Assembly: GCA_905181675.1 (NCBI GenBank)
Contig: CAJIYZ010000067.1
Location: forward strand, 1-44,559
Source: Bacteroidetes bacterium MED-G20
GTDB taxonomy: Bacteria; Bacteroidota; Bacteroidia; Flavobacteriales_D; Parvicellaceae
Reading direction: 5' to 3'
DNA: 44,559 bases
The position numbers and the translations under genes are program-made. Shown one piece after another: positions 1-10,067 of this stretch. Numbering within the stretch: position 1 is the first letter of the stretch; each line of letters begins with the position of its first letter. The notes below the pieces were generated by a model, which saw nothing but the letters and a program-made list of their open reading frames with translations, searched no databases and was not told the origin of the DNA.

Positions 1-40
1 GAAAATCCATGTGTCCCTGGTTCGATTCCTGGAGGCACCA
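1..40 (+). tRNA. tRNA-Phe (GAA), 3' portion only, truncated by window start
   Basis: Starts at anticodon GAA followed by AATCC, variable loop, T-arm CCTGG-TTCGATT-CCTGG, acceptor AGGCACC and discriminator A. Confidence 0.85.
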
Positions 41-46
41 CTTATT

Positions 47-77
47 AAAAGCTCTCATTTTTTGAGGGCTTTTTTTA
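47..77 (+). terminator. Rho-independent terminator after tRNA-Phe
   Basis: GCTCTCA-TTTTTT-TGAGGGC stem (one G-T wobble) followed by a T run. Confidence 0.75.
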
Positions 78-246
78 ATTATTGATATTCAACTGTTTCA
101 ACTTATATTTATATTTCACATAATTTATTTATCATAAGCCCTAAAAGTTTCTAATAAAATTTAATTATTTTTTTGCTTACAATTAATTTTTTTAGTTGCC
201 ACACTGTATTTCCATAACAAATACAATTAAATTTGCAGATTATAAA

Positions 247-1146
247 ATGGTTTTAAAGAACAACAAAACATTAATAATTTTTTTCTTTTTAATTGCCTAT
301 GTTATTTTGCAGTTTATATGGTGGGGATATCATATTTCTTCATTAACTGAGCAGTTAAGTAATAGCGAGGATTATATAGCCAGAAGACTCACCATGATAG
401 CGGGTGAAGGGACAGTTTTTATAATTATTATTTGTTTAGGGGCGGTTTATGTCATTAGGTCTTATTATTTAGAGATCAGTCTAGCTAAAAAAGAAAAAAA
501 CTTTGCCCTGTCAGTAACCCATGAACTTAAAACCCCCATTGCTTCTTCAAAATTATTTGCTCAAACATTGTTACAAAGACAAGACTTAACCAAAAGTCAA
601 GTAATAACGAGCCTTGAAAAAATTGTTTACGAGCAAAATAGACTGAATGAATTGGTAGAAAAAATATTATTAGTTAGCACAATAGATGAAATGAAAAACG
701 ACATGAATCTAAAACCAATATCGTTTAATTCTATTATAAATCAAGTAATTGGTGAGGATGAAAATTCGCATATAATTAACAATAATATTCCCGAAGATTT
801 AATTTTTAATGGAGACGATTTTTATTTAATTTCTTTATTTCAAAACCTATTAGACAATGCCCAAAAATATTCACCTGACGGGTCTGAAATTAATATTTAT
901 TCTGAGAATCATCCAAATAAAATAATCTTATGTGTTTCCGACCAAGGAGTTGGTGTTGCCGATCCAGAAAAGTCAAAAATATTTGATAGATTTTACAGAA
1001 CTGAAGATGAGGAAACCAGATCTTCAAAAGGAACTGGCTTAGGATTATTTTTAGTAGATCACATTGTAAGAATGCACGGCGGCAAAATTATTTGTAAAAA
1101 TAACACTCCTAAGGGCAGTATATTTGAGCTACAGTTTAAAAAATAA
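247..1146 (+). CDS. Membrane sensor histidine kinase (HisKA + HATPase_c)
   Basis: TM segments, H-box VTHELKTPIASS, N-box NLLDNAQKYS, G-boxes DQGVGV and GTGLGLFLV. ORF track starts at TTG 196; ATG 247 is a plausible start. Confidence 0.9.
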   Translation: MVLKNNKTLIIFFFLIAYVILQFIWWGYHISSLTEQLSNSEDYIARRLTMIAGEGTVFIIIICLGAVYVIRSYYLEISLAKKEKNFALSVTHELKTPIASSKLFAQTLLQRQDLTKSQVITSLEKIVYEQNRLNELVEKILLVSTIDEMKNDMNLKPISFNSIINQVIGEDENSHIINNNIPEDLIFNGDDFYLISLFQNLLDNAQKYSPDGSEINIYSENHPNKIILCVSDQGVGVADPEKSKIFDRFYRTEDEETRSSKGTGLGLFLVDHIVRMHGGKIICKNNTPKGSIFELQFKK

Positions 1147-1147
1147 T

Positions 1148-2653
1148 ATGAAAAAAAAAGCAGGATTAATAATCCTTGATGGCTGGGGTATTGGAGCCAA
1201 AGACGACTCTGATGGTGTTCATTTGGCAAAAACTCCTTTTTTTGACAACTTAATTAATAAATACCCTAACGCTCACTTAAAAACATTTGGAAAAGATGTT
1301 GGTTTACCAGATGGTCAGATGGGGAACTCAGAAGTAGGCCATTTAAATATTGGTGCGGGAAGAATAGTATATCAAGACCTTTTACGAATAAATAATGCAA
1401 TAGAAGACGGAAGTTTTTTCACAAATTCTCAGCTTTTAAAAGCAATTCGAACAGCAACCAAAAACAATTCGGCGATTCATTTAATGGGGCTAGTATCCAC
1501 AGGAGGAGTACACTCTTCACTAGACCACTTATTGTCATTGTGTTCCTTTTTAAAAGAAAATTTTTCAGGTTCAGTTTATATACATGGTTTTTCAGACGGA
1601 AGAGATTGTGGTCCAAATTCTGGAATTGAATCTTTCAAAAAGCTTAATGAACATATTCAAGATTCAAATATTGTTTTGTCCTCTATAATTGGAAGGTATT
1701 ACGCGATGGATAGAGACCAAAGATGGGAACGAATAAAAAAAGCATACGATCTTCTAGTTGATGGAATTGGAGAAATAAAACAGGATTATTCTATTGCATT
1801 TAATGAAAGCTACTCCAATAAAATTACCGATGAGTTTTTTGAACCAGTAAAAATAAAAAATAACGAAGGAACTATTCAGGATAATGATTTGGTAATATGT
1901 TTTAATTTCAGAACAGACAGATGTAGGCAAATAACTACAGCATTAACCCAAAAGGACTTAGTGGAACATGGAATGAGAATTAGACCACTTAATTTTTTCA
2001 CAATGACCAATTACGATAGAACATTTAAAAATGTTGAAGTAATTTACGACAAGGACAATCTCTCAATGACTTTAGGTGAGGTGTTAAGTAACAATAATAA
2101 AACACAATTAAGAATTGCCGAAACAGAAAAATATCCACACGTTACTTATTTCTTTAGTGGTGGAAGAGAAAAAGAGTTTGACGGGGAGTCAAGAATTGTA
2201 GTAAGCTCGCCAAAAGTAGCAACCTATGATCTTCAACCAGAAATGAGTGCCGAAAAAGTCACTTCCAATGCAGTTGATTTTTTAAAAGGAAGTACTCCTG
2301 ATTTCTTGTGTTTAAATTTTGCGAATCCAGACATGGTTGGCCATACAGGTGTCCCAAATGCAATTGTGAAAGCGTGTGAAACTGTAGATAATTGTTTGGA
2401 AAAAATCGTCAATTGTCTAATTGAATTAGATTACTCTATAATTATAATTGCCGATCATGGAAACGCGGATAAAATGAAAAATAAAGATGGATCCGTACAT
2501 ACAGCTCATACAATTAATATGGTACCTGTAATTATAGTGGATCAAAATGTGAAAGTTGTTGAAAATGGGAAACTTGCAGATATAGCCCCATCAATTCTAA
2601 AGTTAATGGAGATTGAAAAACCAATAGAAATGTCTGGTGATAGCCTTATCTAA
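1148..2653 (+). CDS. gpmI: 2,3-bisphosphoglycerate-independent phosphoglycerate mutase
   Basis: MKKKAGLIILDGWGIG..., GNSEVGHLNIGAGR, GRYYAMDRDQRWER, DHGNADKM. ATG 1148 preferred over the longer ORF start. Confidence 0.96.
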   Translation: MKKKAGLIILDGWGIGAKDDSDGVHLAKTPFFDNLINKYPNAHLKTFGKDVGLPDGQMGNSEVGHLNIGAGRIVYQDLLRINNAIEDGSFFTNSQLLKAIRTATKNNSAIHLMGLVSTGGVHSSLDHLLSLCSFLKENFSGSVYIHGFSDGRDCGPNSGIESFKKLNEHIQDSNIVLSSIIGRYYAMDRDQRWERIKKAYDLLVDGIGEIKQDYSIAFNESYSNKITDEFFEPVKIKNNEGTIQDNDLVICFNFRTDRCRQITTALTQKDLVEHGMRIRPLNFFTMTNYDRTFKNVEVIYDKDNLSMTLGEVLSNNNKTQLRIAETEKYPHVTYFFSGGREKEFDGESRIVVSSPKVATYDLQPEMSAEKVTSNAVDFLKGSTPDFLCLNFANPDMVGHTGVPNAIVKACETVDNCLEKIVNCLIELDYSIIIIADHGNADKMKNKDGSVHTAHTINMVPVIIVDQNVKVVENGKLADIAPSILKLMEIEKPIEMSGDSLI

Positions 2654-4346
2654 TTAATTGTACTTTACCGCTAATTCCATTTTTCTCGATTCTGATTTTT
2701 TCGTATTCGTATTTCATAGATTTAGGATCAATTAAATAATAGTAGATACCCTCTTTTAATTCTTCTCCCGTTTTGTAGTGGGTGCCACTCCAATCATTTT
2801 GATAGTTTTCATTTTCATATACCAGCTCTCCCCATCTATTAAAAATTAGAATATACGGATCTGGATATTGATTTAAATTGATAGGTACAAAAAAGTCATT
2901 TATCCCATCGTTATTAGGGGTGAAAATATTTATGTTTTCTATTGGGCACTGAACCCAAACTTTACAACTATCGAAGATTTCTTTGTTACAACCGTCTGTA
3001 ACATTAATGAAAATAAAACCAGTGCTATCAAGGTTAACTTCTATGGAGTCTAATCCACTTCCATCTGACCAGTTAATAGATATTGGCTCAAGACCGCCAG
3101 ATAAATTACTGTTTATTGTAAGAATGTCTCCTAATTGACTACAAAAGTTTAAACTATCGGGAATAGACACGTATAATGGAGCATAATCACTGATATATAA
3201 AGTAGCTCTAGAAGTATCTAATTTTCCTGAGCATTGTTCATAATAAACAGTTAGAATTACAGTTTCTGTAGCTTCTAATATGCTATCAAGAATAGGGTTA
3301 ATAAATATAGTATCTCTTAATTGCCCGCTTGGAATAGTTAAACTATCCGGAATATAGTCATAATCTTGACCAATAGTAGCAGTTCCTAGGAAATCAAAAT
3401 GAACGGTAAATTCACCAATAGTATCCCGCCTTTCAAAATTAAAATATGCAGAATTACATCCTTCATAAAGAATGGTGTCACTATTGGCAATTCCACTTGA
3501 TAATTCCACACTTCCATTAGATGAGAAGCTCCCAGCTTCTAAAAACACCCAAGAATCTAGACTTGTATCAGATCCATCTGCAATTGCCAGTCTAATATGG
3601 TAAGTTTCACCACATTGAACTACTACATTTGCCTGAAATTTTTGGGTGAATCCATTACAAGATAATGTTTGAAAAACATTGGTATTATTGATGTAATAGT
3701 TGCTATTAATAATATTATTAATAGAGCTAATTGTGATTGGTAAAGCAGGATTAGAATTTGGGACTGTAGCAATATTTATAGAGCCATTAGGGAATCCAGT
3801 TGGAGATGAATATGGGCCTGTAATACCCGGGCCTGAAATGAAAAAACCAAAAACATCGTTATACTGACTATTAATCCAAGTGAGGTATTCGTTGGAACCA
3901 AAAATATAATTAAAAACTAAAGAATCCGAATTGGGGATGAAATCAAACTCCAGAAGTGCAACATCAAAAACACCAGACACCGAGAAAGATTGACCAATTA
4001 GTCCAGGAACACTATTGGCAACATTTAAAAGATCTGGATCAGTAGTGTTGTTAATTGGCATTCCAATAATCCCAGAGAAGTTTGGATCAAGTGCATTTAT
4101 GTCTCCTGTTGACATTACTATTCCACTATCCATATTTAAATTGGTGTTCAATGCATTGAAAAATCCAATTTGCATTGGATCGCCCATAAAAGAATGATTT
4201 GCAGAGCTAACCCCGCCACCCAGCAAAATACTGTCAATTAATGAAATTGCAGTGTTGAAAGGCGCTGAATTATCTACTTCAATCTGACTATGTAAGTTTT
4301 GATAAAACCAAAACAGTAAGGATATTAATAAAAACTTTTTTGTCAA
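2646..4346 (-). CDS. Secreted protein with choice-of-anchor L domain, Calx-beta-like region and T9SS type B C-terminal sorting domain
   Basis: Signal peptide; VFNYIFGSNEYL...; C-terminal IFTPNNDGINDFFVPINLNQYPDPYILIFNRWGELVYENENYQNDWSG. Start appears to be TTG. Confidence 0.87.
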   Translation of the reverse strand: MTKKFLLISLLFWFYQNLHSQIEVDNSAPFNTAISLIDSILLGGGVSSANHSFMGDPMQIGFFNALNTNLNMDSGIVMSTGDINALDPNFSGIIGMPINNTTDPDLLNVANSVPGLIGQSFSVSGVFDVALLEFDFIPNSDSLVFNYIFGSNEYLTWINSQYNDVFGFFISGPGITGPYSSPTGFPNGSINIATVPNSNPALPITISSINNIINSNYYINNTNVFQTLSCNGFTQKFQANVVVQCGETYHIRLAIADGSDTSLDSWVFLEAGSFSSNGSVELSSGIANSDTILYEGCNSAYFNFERRDTIGEFTVHFDFLGTATIGQDYDYIPDSLTIPSGQLRDTIFINPILDSILEATETVILTVYYEQCSGKLDTSRATLYISDYAPLYVSIPDSLNFCSQLGDILTINSNLSGGLEPISINWSDGSGLDSIEVNLDSTGFIFINVTDGCNKEIFDSCKVWVQCPIENINIFTPNNDGINDFFVPINLNQYPDPYILIFNRWGELVYENENYQNDWSGTHYKTGEELKEGIYYYLIDPKSMKYEYEKIRIEKNGISGKVQLIR

Positions 4347-4547
4347 TTTATTACTCTTAATTTTATCTAAAGTTAATAATCTATAAAATATACTTAGACA
4401 CCTATAGTATTAGCAAATGGACTATAAGATTTTAATTGTAAACCAATAAGATATATAAAAAATATAGATTTTAGTTATTATAAAAAGTTGATAAATTCAT
4501 ATTGATATGGTAAGATTTGTCTATTTTCACCTCCATAAATCATTCAT

Positions 4548-7505
4548 ATGCCTAAAAGGTCAAAATTCAAATTTAAATATCTAATAAGGGCCATCTCTAC
4601 ATTATTGATTCTGATAGTTGCCATTCTTGCAATTGTGCCAGTTATTTACAAAGACGATATTATTAAATTAATTAAAGATCAAAGTAATGAGAATTTGAAT
4701 GCAGAATTAAACTTTGAGAAGATTGACCTTAGTTTGCTTTCAACTTTCCCATCAATGACATTAGAAATTAATAACCTAACGATTTCTGGCAAAGACACAT
4801 TTGAAAACTTAAAACTTGTAGAGCTAAATCAGTTGACTCTTAATCTTGATTTGTGGAAAATAGTATTTGATGGTGATTATGAAGTAAAATCAATTTTACT
4901 AATAGAACCAAAAATACATATAAAGGTTTTTTCGGATGGTTTGGCAAACTATGACATTTACAATTCTTTAGATACTGTTCCAAAAAATAGTTCTGAAAAG
5001 ATTGAATCTTCTCCCTTAGAATTTAAAATAAGTAACTACGAAATTCGTAATGCAACCATAGTATATGACGATGCATTATATGTCACCAAACTACAATTAA
5101 ATGAGCTTAATCATATTGGTAGTTTCACAATGATAGGGGATAAATACCGCTTGGAGACAGCAACAAATGCAAGTTCTTTTGATTTAAGGTATGATGGTAT
5201 AAATTATTTTGAAAAAAGTAAAATTGATATAGTTTTTAATGGTGAAGTAGAATTTATTAAACAGGATATTAAATTGGTAATTACAGAGAGTTTATTCAAT
5301 ATCAATCAATTTAAAATTAATACTAAAGGAGAATTTATAATGAGAGAGCAGGATTATCTTATGGATTTGTCTGTTTCCACTTTAGACCAAAGCTTTAAAA
5401 GTCTATTTAGTGTTGTGCCTGGAGTCTATAAGCAAGAATTTAACTCCATCAAGACAAATGGAGACTTTAAGTTTAATGGCAATATCAATGGAGTTTATAG
5501 TGATAGTTTGATGCCGAAAATAGAGATGGAACTTTTAGTAAATAATGGCTATTTTAAATATCCAGAATTATCTGATCCAGTTGATAATATTAACATAGAG
5601 TTAAATGTTGATTTTCCGGGAGGAAACAATCTTGATTTATTAAAATTTAAGCTGGATAATTTTAGCCTTGAGTTTTTGAATTCCACATTCTCCTCTCAGC
5701 TACATGCAACTAAATTAATAAGTGACCCCTATTTAAATAGTACTGTAAGTGCTGAGTTGGACTTAATGGATGTTTCAAAAGTAATTCCTATCAACGGTCA
5801 AGAAGTTTCTGGGATGGTTTCCTCTAATATTAAAATAGACGGTAATTTATCCACACTAGAAGAAAAAAGATATGATGAATTTGATGCTTCCGGGCAACTT
5901 AACATATTAAAATTAAAATACAACTCTTTAGATTTAGCCTATGATATTAATTTAAAAAAACTTGCTTTTGAATTCTACCCTCATAAACTGTTACTTAAAG
6001 AATTGTCATTGTTGGTTGGTAATAGTGATTTTTCAATGAACGGAGAATTAACTAATTATATACCATTTGCTTTGAAAGACGATACTCTAGAAGGTAGTTT
6101 TAATATGATTAGTTCATTGGTTGATATAGACCAATTATACGTAGATTCTTCATCTGAAATGACAGATAATGTTTCTACGGATTCCACAATGGATTTTGAT
6201 GCAATTAATGAGGTATTTGAAATCCCAGAAAATATTTATTTTACTTTTTCAAGTTCTATAAATAAATTGATTTATGATAGTTTAATCCTTAGAAATAGTA
6301 ATGGAATAATGACAGTTAAAAATGGATTACTAAACTTTAATAATATTAGGATGAATTTTTTTGATGGTTCATTTAAAATGAATGGAAATTATAAATCTAT
6401 TTCTAAAAAACAAGCTCGTATGACAATGGACATGGAGGTGTTAGATATTTCTTTTGATGAAGCTTATTTATACTTTAACAGTGTAAAAAAGTATGCTCCT
6501 GTAGTTGAATATTTAGAAGGAGATTTTTCTTCTACTCTTAATATGGATTTAATATTAGATGAGAATTATCTTCCAGTTTATAGTCAAGTTTCAGTGGATG
6601 GAACTCTGAAATCTAAAAATATTAAGCTATTGGACCACCCAGCTTTAAGAAAATTGGATAAATTGAATGAACCGATTCTTAAAAAGAATAATAAAATTGA
6701 AAATCTAAATTTATCATTTCATCTTAAAAATGGCAAGTATAGCATTGATAAAACTCCATTAAGATTTAAGGATTTCGAAGCAACTATTTATGGTTCAACA
6801 TCAATTAGTCAAGAAATTGATTATACAATAGAATCTGAAATTCCAATTTCATTAATTAATAATAATCTAGCCACCGGATTAAGAGATTTAATGCCTAAAG
6901 GGGGTCCTGAAAACAACAATGTTCCGCTTTCAATTAAAATAAAGGGAACAGCACTTTTACCAACTTATCAAACAAATATAAAACTTAATAAAATGGAATT
7001 AAAAGAGAATTTAATTTTAACAGTTAAAGAGACAGTTGAGGATTTACAAAACGAAGCTTTAGAAAAGGCACAAATAAAAGCAGATCAAATAATTGAATTG
7101 GCAAAAAACAAGGCTGATTTATTAAGAAAAGAGTCTGAAATTATTGCTGTCAAAATTATAGATGAATCAAAAAAGCAAAACAGAAATGCAAAAGTTGCTA
7201 TTAATAAGCAGCTATCAAAATTAAAGAAAGATGCAATAGACCAATCTAAAATAATTGAATCGAAGGCAAATTCCCCAATTTCAAAAATAGCTGCAAAAAA
7301 AACCGCAGAAAAAATTATAAAATCTGCCGATAATGAGGCAGAAAAGTTAGAAATTAGATTAACCAAAGTGGCAGATTTAGAACTGCAGAATGCAATAGAG
7401 AAAGCAAATAAAGTTAAATCTGAAGGAAACAACAAAGCTGATTTATTATTAGAAAAAGCCAATCAGGAAGCAGATGTATTAATTCAATCGGCTAAAAACA
7501 AATAA
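4548..7505 (+). CDS. AsmA-like family protein with long charged helical C-terminal extension
   Basis: N-terminal TM, AsmA-type N-terminal pattern (LIKDQSNENLNAELNFEKIDLSLLSTFPSMTLEINNLTISGKDTF), AsmA_2-like C-terminal half, Ala/Lys/Glu-rich tail. Confidence 0.85.
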   Translation: MPKRSKFKFKYLIRAISTLLILIVAILAIVPVIYKDDIIKLIKDQSNENLNAELNFEKIDLSLLSTFPSMTLEINNLTISGKDTFENLKLVELNQLTLNLDLWKIVFDGDYEVKSILLIEPKIHIKVFSDGLANYDIYNSLDTVPKNSSEKIESSPLEFKISNYEIRNATIVYDDALYVTKLQLNELNHIGSFTMIGDKYRLETATNASSFDLRYDGINYFEKSKIDIVFNGEVEFIKQDIKLVITESLFNINQFKINTKGEFIMREQDYLMDLSVSTLDQSFKSLFSVVPGVYKQEFNSIKTNGDFKFNGNINGVYSDSLMPKIEMELLVNNGYFKYPELSDPVDNINIELNVDFPGGNNLDLLKFKLDNFSLEFLNSTFSSQLHATKLISDPYLNSTVSAELDLMDVSKVIPINGQEVSGMVSSNIKIDGNLSTLEEKRYDEFDASGQLNILKLKYNSLDLAYDINLKKLAFEFYPHKLLLKELSLLVGNSDFSMNGELTNYIPFALKDDTLEGSFNMISSLVDIDQLYVDSSSEMTDNVSTDSTMDFDAINEVFEIPENIYFTFSSSINKLIYDSLILRNSNGIMTVKNGLLNFNNIRMNFFDGSFKMNGNYKSISKKQARMTMDMEVLDISFDEAYLYFNSVKKYAPVVEYLEGDFSSTLNMDLILDENYLPVYSQVSVDGTLKSKNIKLLDHPALRKLDKLNEPILKKNNKIENLNLSFHLKNGKYSIDKTPLRFKDFEATIYGSTSISQEIDYTIESEIPISLINNNLATGLRDLMPKGGPENNNVPLSIKIKGTALLPTYQTNIKLNKMELKENLILTVKETVEDLQNEALEKAQIKADQIIELAKNKADLLRKESEIIAVKIIDESKKQNRNAKVAINKQLSKLKKDAIDQSKIIESKANSPISKIAAKKTAEKIIKSADNEAEKLEIRLTKVADLELQNAIEKANKVKSEGNNKADLLLEKANQEADVLIQSAKNK

Positions 7506-7507
7506 TT

Positions 7508-8890
7508 ATGGTACAAGATTACATTAACAACAACAAAGCTAAATTCCTAACTGAACTTTTCGAATTTATAAAAATCCCATCTGTTAGCGCGGATATTAAA
7601 TTTAAGGATGATGTGCTAAAAGCAGCTAGTTTCCTTGAAGAAAATCTCCATCAAATAGGAGCTGATAATGTAGAGGTTTTCCCAACTGCAGGCCATCCAA
7701 TTGTTTACGCTGACAAAATTTTTGATACTAGTCTTCCAACAATTTTAGTTTATGGTCATTACGATGTTCAACCTGCCGATCCTTATGAATTGTGGGATTC
7801 AGACCCTTTCGATCCAGTGGTTAAAAAAACAAAGATCCACCCAGAAGGAGCAGTTTTTGCAAGAGGAGCCTGTGACGATAAGGGACAGATGTTTATGCAT
7901 TTAAAAGCATTCGAAGCGATGTATAAATCCAATGAGCTTTCTTGTAATGTTAAGTTTATGTTTGAGGGAGAAGAAGAGGTGGGGTCTTCTAACTTAGAAA
8001 AGTTTGTTCGTTCAAATGTGGAGCTTCTAAAAGCGGATGTAGTCTTGGTTTCAGATACAGGTATTATAAACAACACTACACCATCTATCTGTGTTGGACT
8101 CAGAGGATTAAGTTATGTTGAGGTAGAGGTTACTGGCCCAAACAGAGACCTTCATTCTGGACTTTATGGAGGAGCTGTAGGAAATCCAATTAATATTTTA
8201 TCTAAAATGATTGCCTCTTTACATAATGAAAATGGGACGATTAATATTCCTGGATTTTATAGTGATGTAGTTGAGGTAAGTGATTTAGACAGAAAGGAAA
8301 TGGCCAAAGCTCCTTTTAACTTGTCTGAATATATGTTAGACCTTTCTATTGAGAATGTATACGGAGAAGCTGGGTTCACAACCAACGAAAGAAACTCCAT
8401 AAGACCAACTTTAGATGTAAATGGTATATGGGGAGGTTATGTTGGACAAGGTGCTAAAACTGTATTGCCCTCAAAAGCTCACGCTAAAATATCTATGAGA
8501 TTAGTTCCTAATCAAAGTTCACAAAAAATCACTTCTCTATTTGAAAACCATTTTAAAAAAATTGCTCCTGAATATGTAAAAGTTAAAGTTACTCCACATC
8601 ACGGGGGAGAAGGAGTAGTTATCCCAACAGACTTTCCGGCATATTTAGCTGCGAAAAAAGCAATGGAAACAACTTTTGGAAAAACTCCTATCCCTGTTAG
8701 AAGCGGCGGAAGTATTCCTATTGTTCCTATGTTTGAAGAAGTTTTAGGATTGAAAACAATACTCCTTGGATTTGGATTAGACTCTGATGTGATCCATTCT
8801 CCAAACGAACACTTTGGATTATTTAATTTTTATAAGGGAATTGAAACAATTCCACATTTTTACAAAAATTATTCAGCTTTAATGGCATAA
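7508..8890 (+). CDS. M20 family dipeptidase
   Basis: GHYDVQPADPYELWDSDPF, ARGACDDKGQ, MFEGEEEVGSSN. Confidence 0.93.
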   Translation: MVQDYINNNKAKFLTELFEFIKIPSVSADIKFKDDVLKAASFLEENLHQIGADNVEVFPTAGHPIVYADKIFDTSLPTILVYGHYDVQPADPYELWDSDPFDPVVKKTKIHPEGAVFARGACDDKGQMFMHLKAFEAMYKSNELSCNVKFMFEGEEEVGSSNLEKFVRSNVELLKADVVLVSDTGIINNTTPSICVGLRGLSYVEVEVTGPNRDLHSGLYGGAVGNPINILSKMIASLHNENGTINIPGFYSDVVEVSDLDRKEMAKAPFNLSEYMLDLSIENVYGEAGFTTNERNSIRPTLDVNGIWGGYVGQGAKTVLPSKAHAKISMRLVPNQSSQKITSLFENHFKKIAPEYVKVKVTPHHGGEGVVIPTDFPAYLAAKKAMETTFGKTPIPVRSGGSIPIVPMFEEVLGLKTILLGFGLDSDVIHSPNEHFGLFNFYKGIETIPHFYKNYSALMA

Positions 8891-8894
8891 ATAG

Positions 8895-9332
8895 ATGAGA
8901 GGCTTTACAATCATTTTATTAAGTTTTCTATTTTCTTGTTCTATATACAAACCAATTGAATTCAAGGGATTAGAAGACTATTCATTTTCAGAAGAAAATG
9001 GTTGTAATCCTATTTGTATTGAATTAAGCCTTTTTAATCCAAACCCATATAACATAGTATTAAAGTCTGGTAACGTTAAAGGAATTCTTGGTAAAGATGA
9101 TTTAGGAGTTTTAGAAATTCCAGATTCCTACATTTTAAAAAAAAATAGTATTTCAAATCTTAACTTATCTTTTTCTGCAGAAATTAAAAGTATTATACCA
9201 GTAGTTTCAGGTTTTTTCAATTATATAACTGGAAATGAAGTTATACTTCTTGTTGATGGATCTCTTAAGGTCAAAGCCTTGGGGATTTCTAAAAAAATAA
9301 AGATCAATGAATCTTTAAGTGTGAAATACTAG
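8895..9332 (+). CDS. LEA type 2-like lipoprotein
   Basis: Lipobox-like LLSFLFSCS; ELSLFNPNPYNIVLKSGNVKGILG resembles LEA14/WHy-type domains. Confidence 0.65.
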   Translation: MRGFTIILLSFLFSCSIYKPIEFKGLEDYSFSEENGCNPICIELSLFNPNPYNIVLKSGNVKGILGKDDLGVLEIPDSYILKKNSISNLNLSFSAEIKSIIPVVSGFFNYITGNEVILLVDGSLKVKALGISKKIKINESLSVKY

Positions 9333-9340
9333 TTTTTATG

Positions 9341-9359
9341 TACGTAATATGATTACGTA
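9341..9359. promoter_or_regulatory. Perfect inverted repeat TACGTAAT-ATG-ATTACGTA, candidate operator
   Basis: 8-bp arms with 3-nt spacer, intergenic, 39 nt before ATG 9398; no T run after it. Confidence 0.5.
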
Positions 9360-9397
9360 GTTGTTTCCCATCTTTGTTGTGTATTAAAAATTTAAAT

Positions 9398-9724
9398 ATG
9401 ACAACAAAGAAAACCTCCGAAATCACCTTCCAAGTAAATTATATTATTTACGAGAAAAATGATACTGCTATATTGCTTGATGGAGCAGTTAAAATAGATG
9501 ACAAAAACTATTATACTTCAATTCCTTTAGACCTTGTAAGGTTTAGCCATTTATGTGAAAAAACAATTGGCTTCCAAAACACTAATTATTTGTGGAGTAG
9601 ATTGACTGGGAATAGCGACCAAGTATGTGAAATTGCCCCAAAAAACCATCTAGGTAAGGATTTAATTTTTTCTACCAACGAAACATTTCTTAACCAACAT
9701 TTATTTCAATTAAAAACTGCATAA
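9398..9724 (+). CDS. Conserved hypothetical protein
   Basis: ORF with plausible ATG at 9398 (MTTKKTSEITFQVNYIIYEK); followed 1 nt later by the next ORF. Confidence 0.7.
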   Translation: MTTKKTSEITFQVNYIIYEKNDTAILLDGAVKIDDKNYYTSIPLDLVRFSHLCEKTIGFQNTNYLWSRLTGNSDQVCEIAPKNHLGKDLIFSTNETFLNQHLFQLKTA

Positions 9725-9725
9725 A

Positions 9726-10067
9726 ATGAAAACATTAGCAATTTCTAAAAACATAGAAGTCATACTTCCTAAGATGGGGATAATGACACATTTAGTAGAA
9801 CTTACAAGGCATGATTATATTTATGTTAAAGACTCTATTAAAATTAATGATTTACTCACCATTGAATCTGATAAAAGTAGATTTTGGGAAGAGAATTCTT
9901 TGGCAATATTTTATAGAGGGTTCAAACTTGGATATTTAAACAATTCTATAAATAAAGTAGTTCAAAAAATGATTAATAAATTTGGATACGTTCAAGTTGT
10001 TTTGAAAAACAAACCCAAGGGAAATAACCCCTTTGAAGGTCTAGATGTTTTAATTGAGATTGGATAA
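9726..10067 (+). CDS. Small HIRAN-like domain protein
   Basis: INDLLTIESDKSRFWEENSLAIFYRGFKLGYLNNSINKVVQKMINKFGYVQVVL...LDVLIEI matches the layout of HIRAN domains (xNAIxVxxxxxKxGYL). Confidence 0.6.
   Translation: MKTLAISKNIEVILPKMGIMTHLVELTRHDYIYVKDSIKINDLLTIESDKSRFWEENSLAIFYRGFKLGYLNNSINKVVQKMINKFGYVQVVLKNKPKGNNPFEGLDVLIEIG

Noticed and set aside
1419-1616. Minus-strand ORF inside gpmI
   Set aside because: Fully contained antisense to a well-supported gene; no independent evidence.
7085-7462. 125-aa minus-strand ORF inside the AsmA-like gene tail
   Set aside because: Antisense shadow of Lys/Glu/Ala-rich coding sequence; Phe/Ser-rich translation with no domain signal.
7783-8076. Minus-strand ORF inside the M20 peptidase gene
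   Set aside because: Shadow ORF opposite conserved catalytic region.
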